64,000 nucleotides of DNA from Solimicrobium sp043758755 (GTDB lineage: Bacteria; Pseudomonadota; Gammaproteobacteria; Burkholderiales; Burkholderiaceae_D). Under the pieces are notes generated by a model. The model was not told where the DNA came from, did no database searches, and saw only the letters and a program-made list of their open reading frames with translations. A program made the position numbers and the translations under genes. The stretch covers positions 1-64,000 of the forward strand of contig JAYVMW010000015.1 in NCBI GenBank assembly GCA_043758755.1, written 5' to 3'. This document shows, in pieces, positions 8,099 through 15,337 of this stretch (the first letter of the stretch is position 1; the number at the start of each line of letters is the position of its first letter).

Positions 8099-9680
8099 CG
8101 AGGCATCCCTGATTCAGAATCTGTTGGTCATCGAAATAGTTGAGAACCTGGCCGATCGCAGCCATGCCCAGTTCACCCTTTTCAAGCGGTAGCCATTGCG
8201 CATGGTCGCGGCCCACGCCGTGCTGGTGGCTGATCGTGCCGCCCATGCTGGTGACGGCTTGTGAGGCGGCCTGTTTCATGGCACGCCAGCGCTGCAGCGA
8301 CGCCTCATAAGTCGGCGCATTGCGGAACACATAGGTAGTGTAAATACTGGAGCCCTGGGTATAAACATGGGACAGGTGACTGAACACATGGGCCCGTTCT
8401 TCGCTGCCGCAGTGGTCGTTAATGGCCTGCTCGATCTTGTGCATGGTCTCGGTGACACTGGCCCAGTTCACGCAGGTTTCCAGCGTATCAACCGAATAGC
8501 CGTGTTCCCACAGGCCGTGGCGCAGATACGGGGAGCGGAACCGCGAATGTTCCCAGCGCTTGCCCATGAAGGTGCCGGCATAAAAGCCGCGTCCTGCGCG
8601 CAACTGGCGTCGTACTTCGGCGAGCACGAAGCGCGCCTGACGTGTGCTGCCGGTGGTGCCAAACGTGACCATGCATTTGTCGCGCCCCGCGCCGCGCAGC
8701 GCGGCATAGCCGTCCAGCAGTCTGACCTGCCACGCTTTGGCACCCAGCAGCAGATGCGAGCGGGTTTCTTCGGGATTGGACAGGCGCAGCAGTGATACTG
8801 CGGTTTTGGCCTGCACCAGAGTGCGCACAAAGGTCAGCGCGCTGTCCCAGTCCGGCATGAATGCGACATGAAACGATTCGTGCTCGGGCAGACGTTGCAC
8901 GCGCACGTCGACTTCAGAGATGATGCCCATGCGGCCTTCCGTACCCATGAACATTTCGCGCAGGTCCGGGCCGGCCGCTGAAGCCGGGATTGCCGGAATG
9001 TCCATTGTGCCGCGCAGTGTTTCGATGCGTCCGCCGGCAAAAATCTGTTCGATGCGGCCATAGCGGATTGATTGCTGGCCCGACGAGCGGCTCGCTACCC
9101 AGCCGCCGATGGTGGACAGTTCAAAGGATTGCGGGAAATGACCGAGCGTGTAGCCATGTTCGGCAAGTTGCCGTTCCAGTTCCGGACCCGGCGTGCCGGC
9201 GCCAAAGCGCGCCACCTGACTGAGCGGGTCTATGCTGAGCAGCTGATTCATGCGTGCCAGTGATACAGTCAGAATCGGTCGCTCGGAAGCCTGCGGCGTG
9301 ATATGGCCGGCCACCGAGGTGCCGCCGCCGTAAGGAATGACCTGGATCTGCCGTTCGCGGGCCCACTGCAGCAGACCACGGATCTGATACGAATTGTCGG
9401 GCAGCGCTACGCCGTCCGGGAAGATGTCGAACTGCCCTGAGCGCATGGCATACCAATCCGGCAGGCTCTGGCCACGCGCATGGCGCAGACGCAGTTCCGG
9501 GTCGGTCGACACCAGCGGATGCTCCGGCATGCGGCTTGGCGGCACCTTGGCCAGCGCGTCCTGCAGCGTGGCATCGGCCAATACCCGGCCGGCTCCGATG
9601 CGTGAGCGGACATAATTCAGACCTGCTTCACGCAGGGGGAAACTGTTGTTTTCATCGCCCCAACCATTCCAGCGTCGCAT
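8076..9680 (-). CDS. FAD-linked oxidase, alkyl-DHAP-synthase-like
   Basis: A 534-residue flavoprotein of the vanillyl-alcohol-oxidase/alkyl-dihydroxyacetonephosphate synthase (ADPS) superfamily. The FAD-binding loop VIPYGGGTSVAG lies near residue 120, STIGGWVASRSSGQ near 195, and the C-terminal SHQHGVGRDHAQWLP matches the His-rich catalytic motif of ADPS-type enzymes. Eukaryotic ADPS swaps the acyl chain of acyl-DHAP for a fatty alcohol. Whether this bacterial relative makes ether lipids or oxidises a hydroxy acid is unknown. As first gene of an overlapping trio with GlpD-like and FGGY proteins, it plausibly acts on a DHAP- or G3P-linked compound. Confidence 0.75.
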   Translation of the reverse strand: MRRWNGWGDENNSFPLREAGLNYVRSRIGAGRVLADATLQDALAKVPPSRMPEHPLVSTDPELRLRHARGQSLPDWYAMRSGQFDIFPDGVALPDNSYQIRGLLQWARERQIQVIPYGGGTSVAGHITPQASERPILTVSLARMNQLLSIDPLSQVARFGAGTPGPELERQLAEHGYTLGHFPQSFELSTIGGWVASRSSGQQSIRYGRIEQIFAGGRIETLRGTMDIPAIPASAAGPDLREMFMGTEGRMGIISEVDVRVQRLPEHESFHVAFMPDWDSALTFVRTLVQAKTAVSLLRLSNPEETRSHLLLGAKAWQVRLLDGYAALRGAGRDKCMVTFGTTGSTRQARFVLAEVRRQLRAGRGFYAGTFMGKRWEHSRFRSPYLRHGLWEHGYSVDTLETCVNWASVTETMHKIEQAINDHCGSEERAHVFSHLSHVYTQGSSIYTTYVFRNAPTYEASLQRWRAMKQAASQAVTSMGGTISHQHGVGRDHAQWLPLEKGELGMAAIGQVLNYFDDQQILNQGCLGDFTSYR

Positions 9681-9785
9681 GGGTATTGTCCTTTGCTTTT
9701 AAAATTTGTCAGTAGCACATTGTCGCGGATTAGTGCACAGCAGGATTGACCGCCCACGCCAGACTTTTGACATTTTCTGCCAATT

Positions 9786-10835
9786 TCAGCGCGGCTGCGA
9801 ATTTTCCGGGCCACCGGCATGCCGGTTGCGATACGCGTGCGGGGTGAGCCCGGTCCAGCGCCGGAACGCCCGGGTAAATGCACTTTGCTCGGAATAACCA
9901 AGCAGTGCGGCAATCTCGGTCAGCTGCAAGCGCTGATCCTGCAGATACTGGCGCGCCAGCTGACAGCGCAATTCGTCCAGCACGGTGCGAAACTGCAGCC
10001 CGCGTTCGGCCAGCCGGCGGTGCAGCGTGCGTGCCGACAGATGCATGGCCTGCGCAGCCTGTTCCAGACTGGGCTCGCAATGTCCCATCAACTGCTGGGT
10101 CAGGCAGTTATGCAGTTGCTGCATCAGAGCGTCGCCCGGTTCCAGTTCGGCCAGAAACGAATCGGCCTGCTGGCTGAGCATCTCCAGCAGCGCCGGGTCG
10201 GGCGAGCGCAGTTCGCGTTGCAGGTCGGCAGTTGCCAGCACCATGCGGGTGGTGTTCTGACAGAACTGCACCGGACAACCGAAGTAATCGAGGTAAGCCT
10301 GCAGGTTTTCGGGGGGCGGATTGACGAAAGTAATCGACAGCGGACTGAGGGGTTGCTGGACCAGATTGCGCATGAACTGCACCATGGTTGCGATGGCGCA
10401 TTCGTCCACCAGCGGACCCGGACGTCCCTGACCCACGCCCCACTCGAAGATCACTTCGCTGGAATTCATGGTGATGGCAACCGGATTGACGTCGTAAATC
10501 AGGCGCTGATACTGGTCAAAACGCAGCAGTGCCGCGCCGAGGCTGCCGCACGACAGCAATACGTAACCCAGAATGCCAAAATGGCGCGGCGTGACGCTCT
10601 TGCCCAGATGCAGTCCGAGCAGCGGATCGTCAAGCCGCTCCGAGGCCGTTTGCAGCAGTGCCTGCCAGCGCGCTACATCGAACCGGCCCAGTCCGCCAGT
10701 TTCAACGCTGGGTTTGGGCGTGCCGAGCACTGCCTGCGGGTCCAGTCTCTGCTGGGCCAGATACTCGTACAGCAGATGCACATAGGTCACCGGCACAATG
10801 CCACGCAGCGGTGATGGAAGGGATTCTGCTTTCAT
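9786..10835 (-). CDS. AraC-family transcriptional regulator
   Basis: A 349-residue regulator with an N-terminal 'arabinose-binding-like' ligand domain of the OruR/ArgR type (about residues 10-200) and a C-terminal AraC double helix-turn-helix (about 245-340). The latter shows LHRRLAERGLQFRTVLDELR and the second-helix stretch IAALLGYSEQSAFTRAFRRW ending in LTPHAYRNR. The gene lies about 105 bp upstream of the oxidase-dehydrogenase-kinase unit on the same strand, so it probably controls it. ATG 10835 fits where homologues begin. An ATG at 10889 is also possible and would add 18 residues. Confidence 0.85.
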   Translation of the reverse strand: MKAESLPSPLRGIVPVTYVHLLYEYLAQQRLDPQAVLGTPKPSVETGGLGRFDVARWQALLQTASERLDDPLLGLHLGKSVTPRHFGILGYVLLSCGSLGAALLRFDQYQRLIYDVNPVAITMNSSEVIFEWGVGQGRPGPLVDECAIATMVQFMRNLVQQPLSPLSITFVNPPPENLQAYLDYFGCPVQFCQNTTRMVLATADLQRELRSPDPALLEMLSQQADSFLAELEPGDALMQQLHNCLTQQLMGHCEPSLEQAAQAMHLSARTLHRRLAERGLQFRTVLDELRCQLARQYLQDQRLQLTEIAALLGYSEQSAFTRAFRRWTGLTPHAYRNRHAGGPENSQPR

Positions 10836-11140
10836 GGAAACGGTGGGCTGGTTTGTATGTCTGATACCTGACGCGCATGTCACTGGCATTAGCCAAAAAG
10901 GACGGGTTATTCTACCCGTGTCGGGGTCGGTAACGTCCGATTGATCATGCCAATGGCAGCCTGAAATGGGATTATCTGTTGTAAATTGTGCGCATTTGCC
11001 CGGTGAGTCAGTTGCGCAGCGTGAGCCAGCGCCACCGCTCCGGTCCCGTTTCCTGCTTTCCTCCGCTTTCTTGATCCAGATTAAGCCGGTGTAAGCGCGC
11101 CAATGTTACAAGGGACGATTATTTTCCCAGTCGACGCCTT

Positions 11141-12286
11141 ATGCAAATCCTTCAACTCGTCAATTTTTCCCGCGACGACTTTCTTGCCAACTATTGGCAG
11201 CAACGACCGGTCGTGATCCGCCAGGGCTTCCCCCATTTCGAAGATTTGATCAGCCCGGATGAACTGGCCGGACTGGCCTGCGAAGACGAAGTTGAGTCGC
11301 GTCTGGTCTACCGGACCGACGGCCAGTGGCAGGCCGAGAACGGTCCGTTCGAATCGTACGAGCATCTGGGCGAACAGGGCTGGTGCCTGATCGTGCAGGC
11401 GGTGGACCATTGGTCGCAGCAGGTGGCCGAACTGGTCAAGCCGTTTTCGTTCATCCCGAAATGGCGTCTGGACGATGTGATGATCAGCTATTCGACGCCA
11501 GGAGGCGGGGTCGGTCCGCATATTGACCTGTACGATGTCTTTATCTGTCAGGGTTCGGGACGACGTCAATGGCGCGTTGGCGCGCTCGGCGGGCACCGCC
11601 AGTTCGCCGCGCATGCGGCGTTGCTGCATACCGACCCGTTCGAACCGATCATCGACGTTGAACTGCGGCCAGGCGACATTCTGTATATCCCGCCCGGTTT
11701 CCCGCATGACGGTGTGTCTCTAGAACATTCGATGAGCTTTTCGGTTGGCTTTCGCAGCAAATCGGCCTCGCACATGCTCAGCGGTCTGGCCGATTACCTG
11801 ATCGATAATGAGCTGGGCGGCGCGCTCATCAGCGATCCGCACCGACCACCGCACACTCAGCAGGGACGTATCGACGCCAGCGACTTCGCTCGCATCAAGG
11901 CGCACATGCAGGCGATCCTGGACGACGATACCCTGATTGCCGATTTCGCCGGCAGCTTCCTGTCGAAGAACAAATGCGTGCTCGATCTACAGCCGTTGGA
12001 CGAACCATTCGGGCAGGGCGAACTGCTGGAGGAATTGATGCGCCAACCGCTGCTGCGCATTGGTGGTCTGCGCTGTTTCTATGTCGATGCCACAGTGCGT
12101 GACGGCGTGTGCTACATCGACGGCGAACGCCATGAATTCGGCGCGGCCTGCCACGGCGCTGTGCTGGCGCTGTGCGACCATGATATTCTCAGTCACACCA
12201 TGCTGCAGGCCTGGCTTAATCAACCCTTGCTGGTGGATGCGCTGACGGAATGGGTTAATTGCGGGTATTGGTATTTTGAGGAATGA
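11141..12286 (+). CDS. roxA: Ribosomal protein uL16 3-hydroxylase (RoxA/YcfD family)
   Basis: A 381-residue 2-oxoglutarate/Fe(II)-dependent JmjC-type oxygenase. Family members hydroxylate an arginine of ribosomal protein L16. The double-stranded beta-helix core carries GPHIDLYDVFICQ (about residue 125), giving the first iron ligands HxD. The distal His is probably in DILYIPPGFPHDG. RRQWRVG and the winged-helix-like C-terminal dimer domain (from about 240) fit YcfD. Length matches the family. It is transcribed alone, with a hairpin just after the stop. Confidence 0.88.
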   Translation: MQILQLVNFSRDDFLANYWQQRPVVIRQGFPHFEDLISPDELAGLACEDEVESRLVYRTDGQWQAENGPFESYEHLGEQGWCLIVQAVDHWSQQVAELVKPFSFIPKWRLDDVMISYSTPGGGVGPHIDLYDVFICQGSGRRQWRVGALGGHRQFAAHAALLHTDPFEPIIDVELRPGDILYIPPGFPHDGVSLEHSMSFSVGFRSKSASHMLSGLADYLIDNELGGALISDPHRPPHTQQGRIDASDFARIKAHMQAILDDDTLIADFAGSFLSKNKCVLDLQPLDEPFGQGELLEELMRQPLLRIGGLRCFYVDATVRDGVCYIDGERHEFGAACHGAVLALCDHDILSHTMLQAWLNQPLLVDALTEWVNCGYWYFEE

Positions 12287-12287
12287 C

Positions 12288-12312
12288 GGCTGCCGAACCT
12301 GCCGTTTTAGGT
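12288..12312 (+). terminator. Possible terminator after roxA
   Basis: ACGGC, a ten-base loop and GCCGT followed by TTTTAG begin just after the roxA stop and run into the end of the convergent toxin gene. The stem is short (5 bp), so the strength is uncertain. Confidence 0.35.
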
Positions 12313-12558
12313 TGCATCTTGAAGTTGAATTGGAATGTCTGAATGTTGATGCAATAGCCGAATGATATCGACATGGTTTTCACGTTCAACGTAGAAAAGT
12401 GTGTAGGGAAAGCCGGTCAGAATCCAGGATCGTAAATCGTGCGAATCAAGCAATTCTGCGAATCGTGCCGCTACGATTTTGCTGGCGTCGTGAAAATAGT
12501 GGATAAATGCGGTTTCAATGTCGTTTTCTGCGGCAAGACGTAAAACGGACTGTTTCAT
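12307..12558 (-). CDS. ParE-type toxin of a type II toxin-antitoxin module
   Basis: An 83-residue protein of the ParE/RelE superfamily. It opens with LAAENDIETAFIHYF, the helix typical of ParE, and continues with VAARFAELLDS and the strand-rich C-terminus FPYTLFYVERENHVDIIRLL, the family's most conserved part. ParE toxins poison DNA gyrase, though some relatives cut mRNA, so the target is an inference. It starts 11 nt after the ParD-like antitoxin stop, the normal order and spacing. Confidence 0.8.
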   Translation of the reverse strand: MKQSVLRLAAENDIETAFIHYFHDASKIVAARFAELLDSHDLRSWILTGFPYTLFYVERENHVDIIRLLHQHSDIPIQLQDAT

Positions 12559-12569
12559 TCAGTCAAACT

Positions 12570-12803
12570 CTACTTGATTCGTTTTAATAAATCGCTTTTT
12601 AGCACATCCCAAGTGCGATTGACCGGCGAATCCAGTCCCTGTTTAATAAGTCCGCGCAGCTGTTCTCTGGCTGCTTCGACTTCATCTTTGAGCACCAGAT
12701 CGCGCAAGTATTCGCTGTTCGAGCCATACCCACGTGATTTGGCACGTTCGTCAATAAATGACTTAAGCGAATCTGGCATAGAAATGTGAATAGTGATTGT
12801 CAT
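12570..12803 (-). CDS. ParD-type antitoxin
   Basis: A 77-residue protein with an N-terminal ribbon-helix-helix DNA-binding segment (MTITIHISMPDSLKSFIDER) followed by GSNSEYLRDLVLKDE, a strong ParD signature, and a charged C-terminal tail that would wrap the toxin. ATG 12803 is preferred over an ATG twelve codons upstream because the family begins with this beta strand and because a palindrome suited to autoregulation would otherwise lie inside the gene. Confidence 0.82.
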   Translation of the reverse strand: MTITIHISMPDSLKSFIDERAKSRGYGSNSEYLRDLVLKDEVEAAREQLRGLIKQGLDSPVNRTWDVLKSDLLKRIK

Positions 12804-12821
12804 GGGGTTGAATTTAGCATG

Positions 12822-12840
12822 ATTGGCAAAAATTGCCAAT
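12822..12840. promoter_or_regulatory. Palindromic operator candidate for the ParDE module
   Basis: A perfect inverted repeat with 8-bp arms and a 3-bp spacer (ATTGGCAA-AAA-TTGCCAAT) sits 18 bp upstream of the parD start. ParD dimers normally bind such sites to repress their own operon. The function is inferred from position and symmetry. Confidence 0.5.
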
Positions 12841-12987
12841 TATTCGGTGAGTTTCAAGAGCCACGGTATTACAGCGCAATACGGTATCCTGCACTACACA
12901 CCCCAAAGACATCGACACGATGCCAGATCGGTCCCGGCGCGGAACTGTCAGAATCGATGGAGTTTCCTTATTCCTTGAAAGCCCACG

Positions 12988-13582
12988 ATGCTCCTCTTTC
13001 AATATATGGCAGTTGTTGTTGCAGCAGTATTTTTTCTGACCGCTCAGGCCGATAATGAACCTGAGGTCACTCCTTACCGTCCGACCGTTTCCAATCCGGC
13101 ACAATTACCCACCCCCGGTCAGCTGGAATTCTAATTGGGTGGACTTGAAAGTAAAGCCGGTCAGGCCAGACGTGGTTGACCGATGGGATGTCCGTTTTCA
13201 GGGAGAAAAACGTTGGCGGCGATATTGGGCCGCGTCATGAAAGGGCTATCGGACAAATGTCGCCGAATCGGCGTTAGAAGGGCGATAGAAAGTGGGCGAT
13301 GCGCCGATATCGCCCAGATAAATCAAGGGCTTCTATCGACCAATGGTAGCTGGAGTTGGGTGATAGGGCGTATGTCTCGCAAATTGCAGTTGGATGGACG
13401 CGGAACTGTCGGGGACGCATCGCAATCTTGTGCCGGATACGGCGCAATTTCTTGTTGCCGTTACTTACAGTCCGACCCGGCTCATGACCCTGGACATCGG
13501 TGTCATCAGAGGGTTAAATGCAGCTACCCCAGACTGGGTGATTTTCAGCGGCATCGTGGTGCCCGTTACAAAATTCTGGTAG
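12988..13582 (+). pseudogene. Decayed outer-membrane 'transporter' gene (MetA-pathway-of-phenol-degradation type)
   Basis: The N-terminal part reads as a signal peptide (MAVVVAAVFFLTAQADNEPE) followed by VTPYRPTVSNPAQLPTPGQL, the conserved opening of this outer-membrane beta-barrel family. A stop and frameshifts follow. The C-terminal part reappears in another frame as WMDAELSGTHRNL, AQFLVAVTYSPTRLMTLDIG and RGLNAATPDW, ending with the terminal aromatic residue (FW) typical of outer-membrane proteins. The middle is scrambled. Members have about 250-270 residues, so both ends survive but the gene is dead. Confidence 0.75.
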
Positions 13583-13589
13583 TGGCAAT

Positions 13590-14729
13590 TCACGGCATGG
13601 TTACCGCGCCGGCCGTACCGTCCCAGATTCGCCCATCAATAAATTGAACCGTCTTTGCCTGAGGTGGTTGGGCCAACAGATTTAATTGCCGTGCCGCGCT
13701 CAAATAGCATTCCGTCTGGCATACCTGCTGCACGATGTCATTCCATTGACCGCTCGATTTGAATAAGCCCCAGCGCTGAAACTGTCCCAAAAACCATAAG
13801 CCGTCTGCCGGTAACGGATAGTTGGCGCCGCGCTCGTCAAAGAAACGTACCGGTAACTTTGGCGGGATGGCAGCCTGGTCGCTGTCAGTGACGACAAGAC
13901 GCGACAGGACCAGTTCCTGCGCAATATTGAGATATTCCGGCCGGGCCAGCCAGCTGCCGGCCTGGATTTTATTCTTGTCATTGGCCAGCCACTGACACGC
14001 TTCCAGTATGGTCCGGATCAACGCCTGCGCAGTATTGGGATACAGTGCGGCAAATTCACGCCGGCATGCCAGCGCTTTTTCAGGATGATCCGGCCAGATC
14101 TGGCTGGTGCTGACGACGGTCTTGCCGCTGTTATTGTTCTCTGCCACGGCATGCCAGGGTTCTCCGGCGCAAAAGCCATCCAGTTCGCCCTGAGCCAGCG
14201 CGTCAGGCATCTGCGGTGGCGGAATCACAATGCTTTCAATGTCGGAAAGCGGATCGATGTCGTTCGCCGCCAGCCAGTAGTTGAGCCACATCGCATGGGT
14301 CCCGGTGGGAAAGGTCTGTGCAAACACCGGCTTTCTGCCCAATGAACCCAGCGCCGACTTCAGTGACTGCCCGGCGCGCAATTTGGCGGCCAGCTGATTC
14401 GATACGGTAATGGCCTGACCATTTCTGTTCAAGGTCATCAAAATCGCCATATCGGCCTGTGGGCCACCCAGACCCAGTTGAACCCCATACACCATGCCAT
14501 ACAGGGTTTGCGCAGCGTCCAGTTCGCCAGACAGCAGCTTGTCGCGAATTGCGGCCCAGGACGGCTGTTTGCACAGCTCCAGGGTCAGGCCGTGGCGCTG
14601 GCCGAACTGCATTTCATGCGCGACGATCAGCGGCGCGCTGTCGATCAATGGAACATAACCAATGCGCAGGTGGGTACGCTCAGGGGCTGGAAATGCGCTT
14701 GAGTCAGCAGGAAGGTGGGATGAATTCAT
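13590..14729 (-). CDS. nasS: NasS-type nitrate sensor
   Basis: A 379-residue protein of the NrtA/CmpA substrate-binding family but without a signal peptide, as expected for cytoplasmic NasS. NasS binds the antiterminator NasT in the absence of nitrate or nitrite and releases it when they bind. Visible family stretches include LRIGYVPLIDSAPLIVAHEM near residue 22, GELDAAQTLYGMVYGVQLGL and DGFCAGEPWHAVAE. It follows nasT by 9 nt and ends the nitrate operon. The pairing with nasT separates it from transporter NrtA. Confidence 0.9.
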   Translation of the reverse strand: MNSSHLPADSSAFPAPERTHLRIGYVPLIDSAPLIVAHEMQFGQRHGLTLELCKQPSWAAIRDKLLSGELDAAQTLYGMVYGVQLGLGGPQADMAILMTLNRNGQAITVSNQLAAKLRAGQSLKSALGSLGRKPVFAQTFPTGTHAMWLNYWLAANDIDPLSDIESIVIPPPQMPDALAQGELDGFCAGEPWHAVAENNNSGKTVVSTSQIWPDHPEKALACRREFAALYPNTAQALIRTILEACQWLANDKNKIQAGSWLARPEYLNIAQELVLSRLVVTDSDQAAIPPKLPVRFFDERGANYPLPADGLWFLGQFQRWGLFKSSGQWNDIVQQVCQTECYLSAARQLNLLAQPPQAKTVQFIDGRIWDGTAGAVTMP

Positions 14730-14738
14730 GTGCAGTTC

Positions 14739-15314
14739 CTAATTCAGCAGGTCAGCCATGGCAATAATCTGGCGCGCAATTTCTGCAATCTTCATTCCCT
14801 GTTTCATGGATTGATTGCGCAGAGTTTCGTATGCCTCGGCTTCGCTCATGTTTCGTTTGTCCATCAGTACTCCTTTGGCACGATCAATCAGCTTGCGGTC
14901 GGCAAGCTCGTTTTCGACCACGGCCAGTCGTTGGCGCAATTTGGATTCTTCCGCAAAACGTGCCAGCGCAACCGTCAGGATTGGCGCCACGCGTTCCGGT
15001 GCCAGACCGTCCACCACATAGGTCGTAACGCCCGCGCCGACTGCCGCACTGATCAGATGCTGATCGGCGTCATGGCTGAACATCACCACCGGACGTGGCG
15101 CGGCAGTATGCATGAGCGCGAGTTGTTCCAGCGTGTCACGCGAGGGTGACTCGGTGTCGACAATGATAATGTCAGGCTTTTGCAGCTTTACCGCTTCCGA
15201 CAGGGCACGCGCACTGGCAACCATCGGCAGCACTTCATAGCCGTGATCAACCAGTGCCTGACAAAGTTCGGCAATGGGTTTATCGGTGTCATTGATGAGA
15301 AGTACTCGAAGCAT
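14739..15314 (-). CDS. nasT: NasT-type ANTAR response regulator (antiterminator)
   Basis: A 191-residue protein with an N-terminal receiver-like domain (MLRVLLINDTDKPIAELCQA, conserved Asp in DIIIVDTES) and a C-terminal ANTAR RNA-binding domain (LIDRAKGVLMDKRNMSEAEA through MKIAEIARQIIAM). NasT binds paired hexaloop hairpins in the leader of nitrate assimilation operons and prevents termination when released by NasS. The matching leader lies ahead of the transporter gene at about 22.1-22.2 kb. It starts 23 nt after the nitrate reductase stop, so it is probably cotranscribed with its own target. Confidence 0.92.
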   Translation of the reverse strand: MLRVLLINDTDKPIAELCQALVDHGYEVLPMVASARALSEAVKLQKPDIIIVDTESPSRDTLEQLALMHTAAPRPVVMFSHDADQHLISAAVGAGVTTYVVDGLAPERVAPILTVALARFAEESKLRQRLAVVENELADRKLIDRAKGVLMDKRNMSEAEAYETLRNQSMKQGMKIAEIARQIIAMADLLN

Positions 15315-15337
15315 GAAATCACAGGGTTAAATTTTGT

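Noticed and set aside
9819..10814. 331-codon frame antisense to the AraC-type regulator
   Set aside because: Low-complexity Gln/His-rich translation typical of shadow frames.
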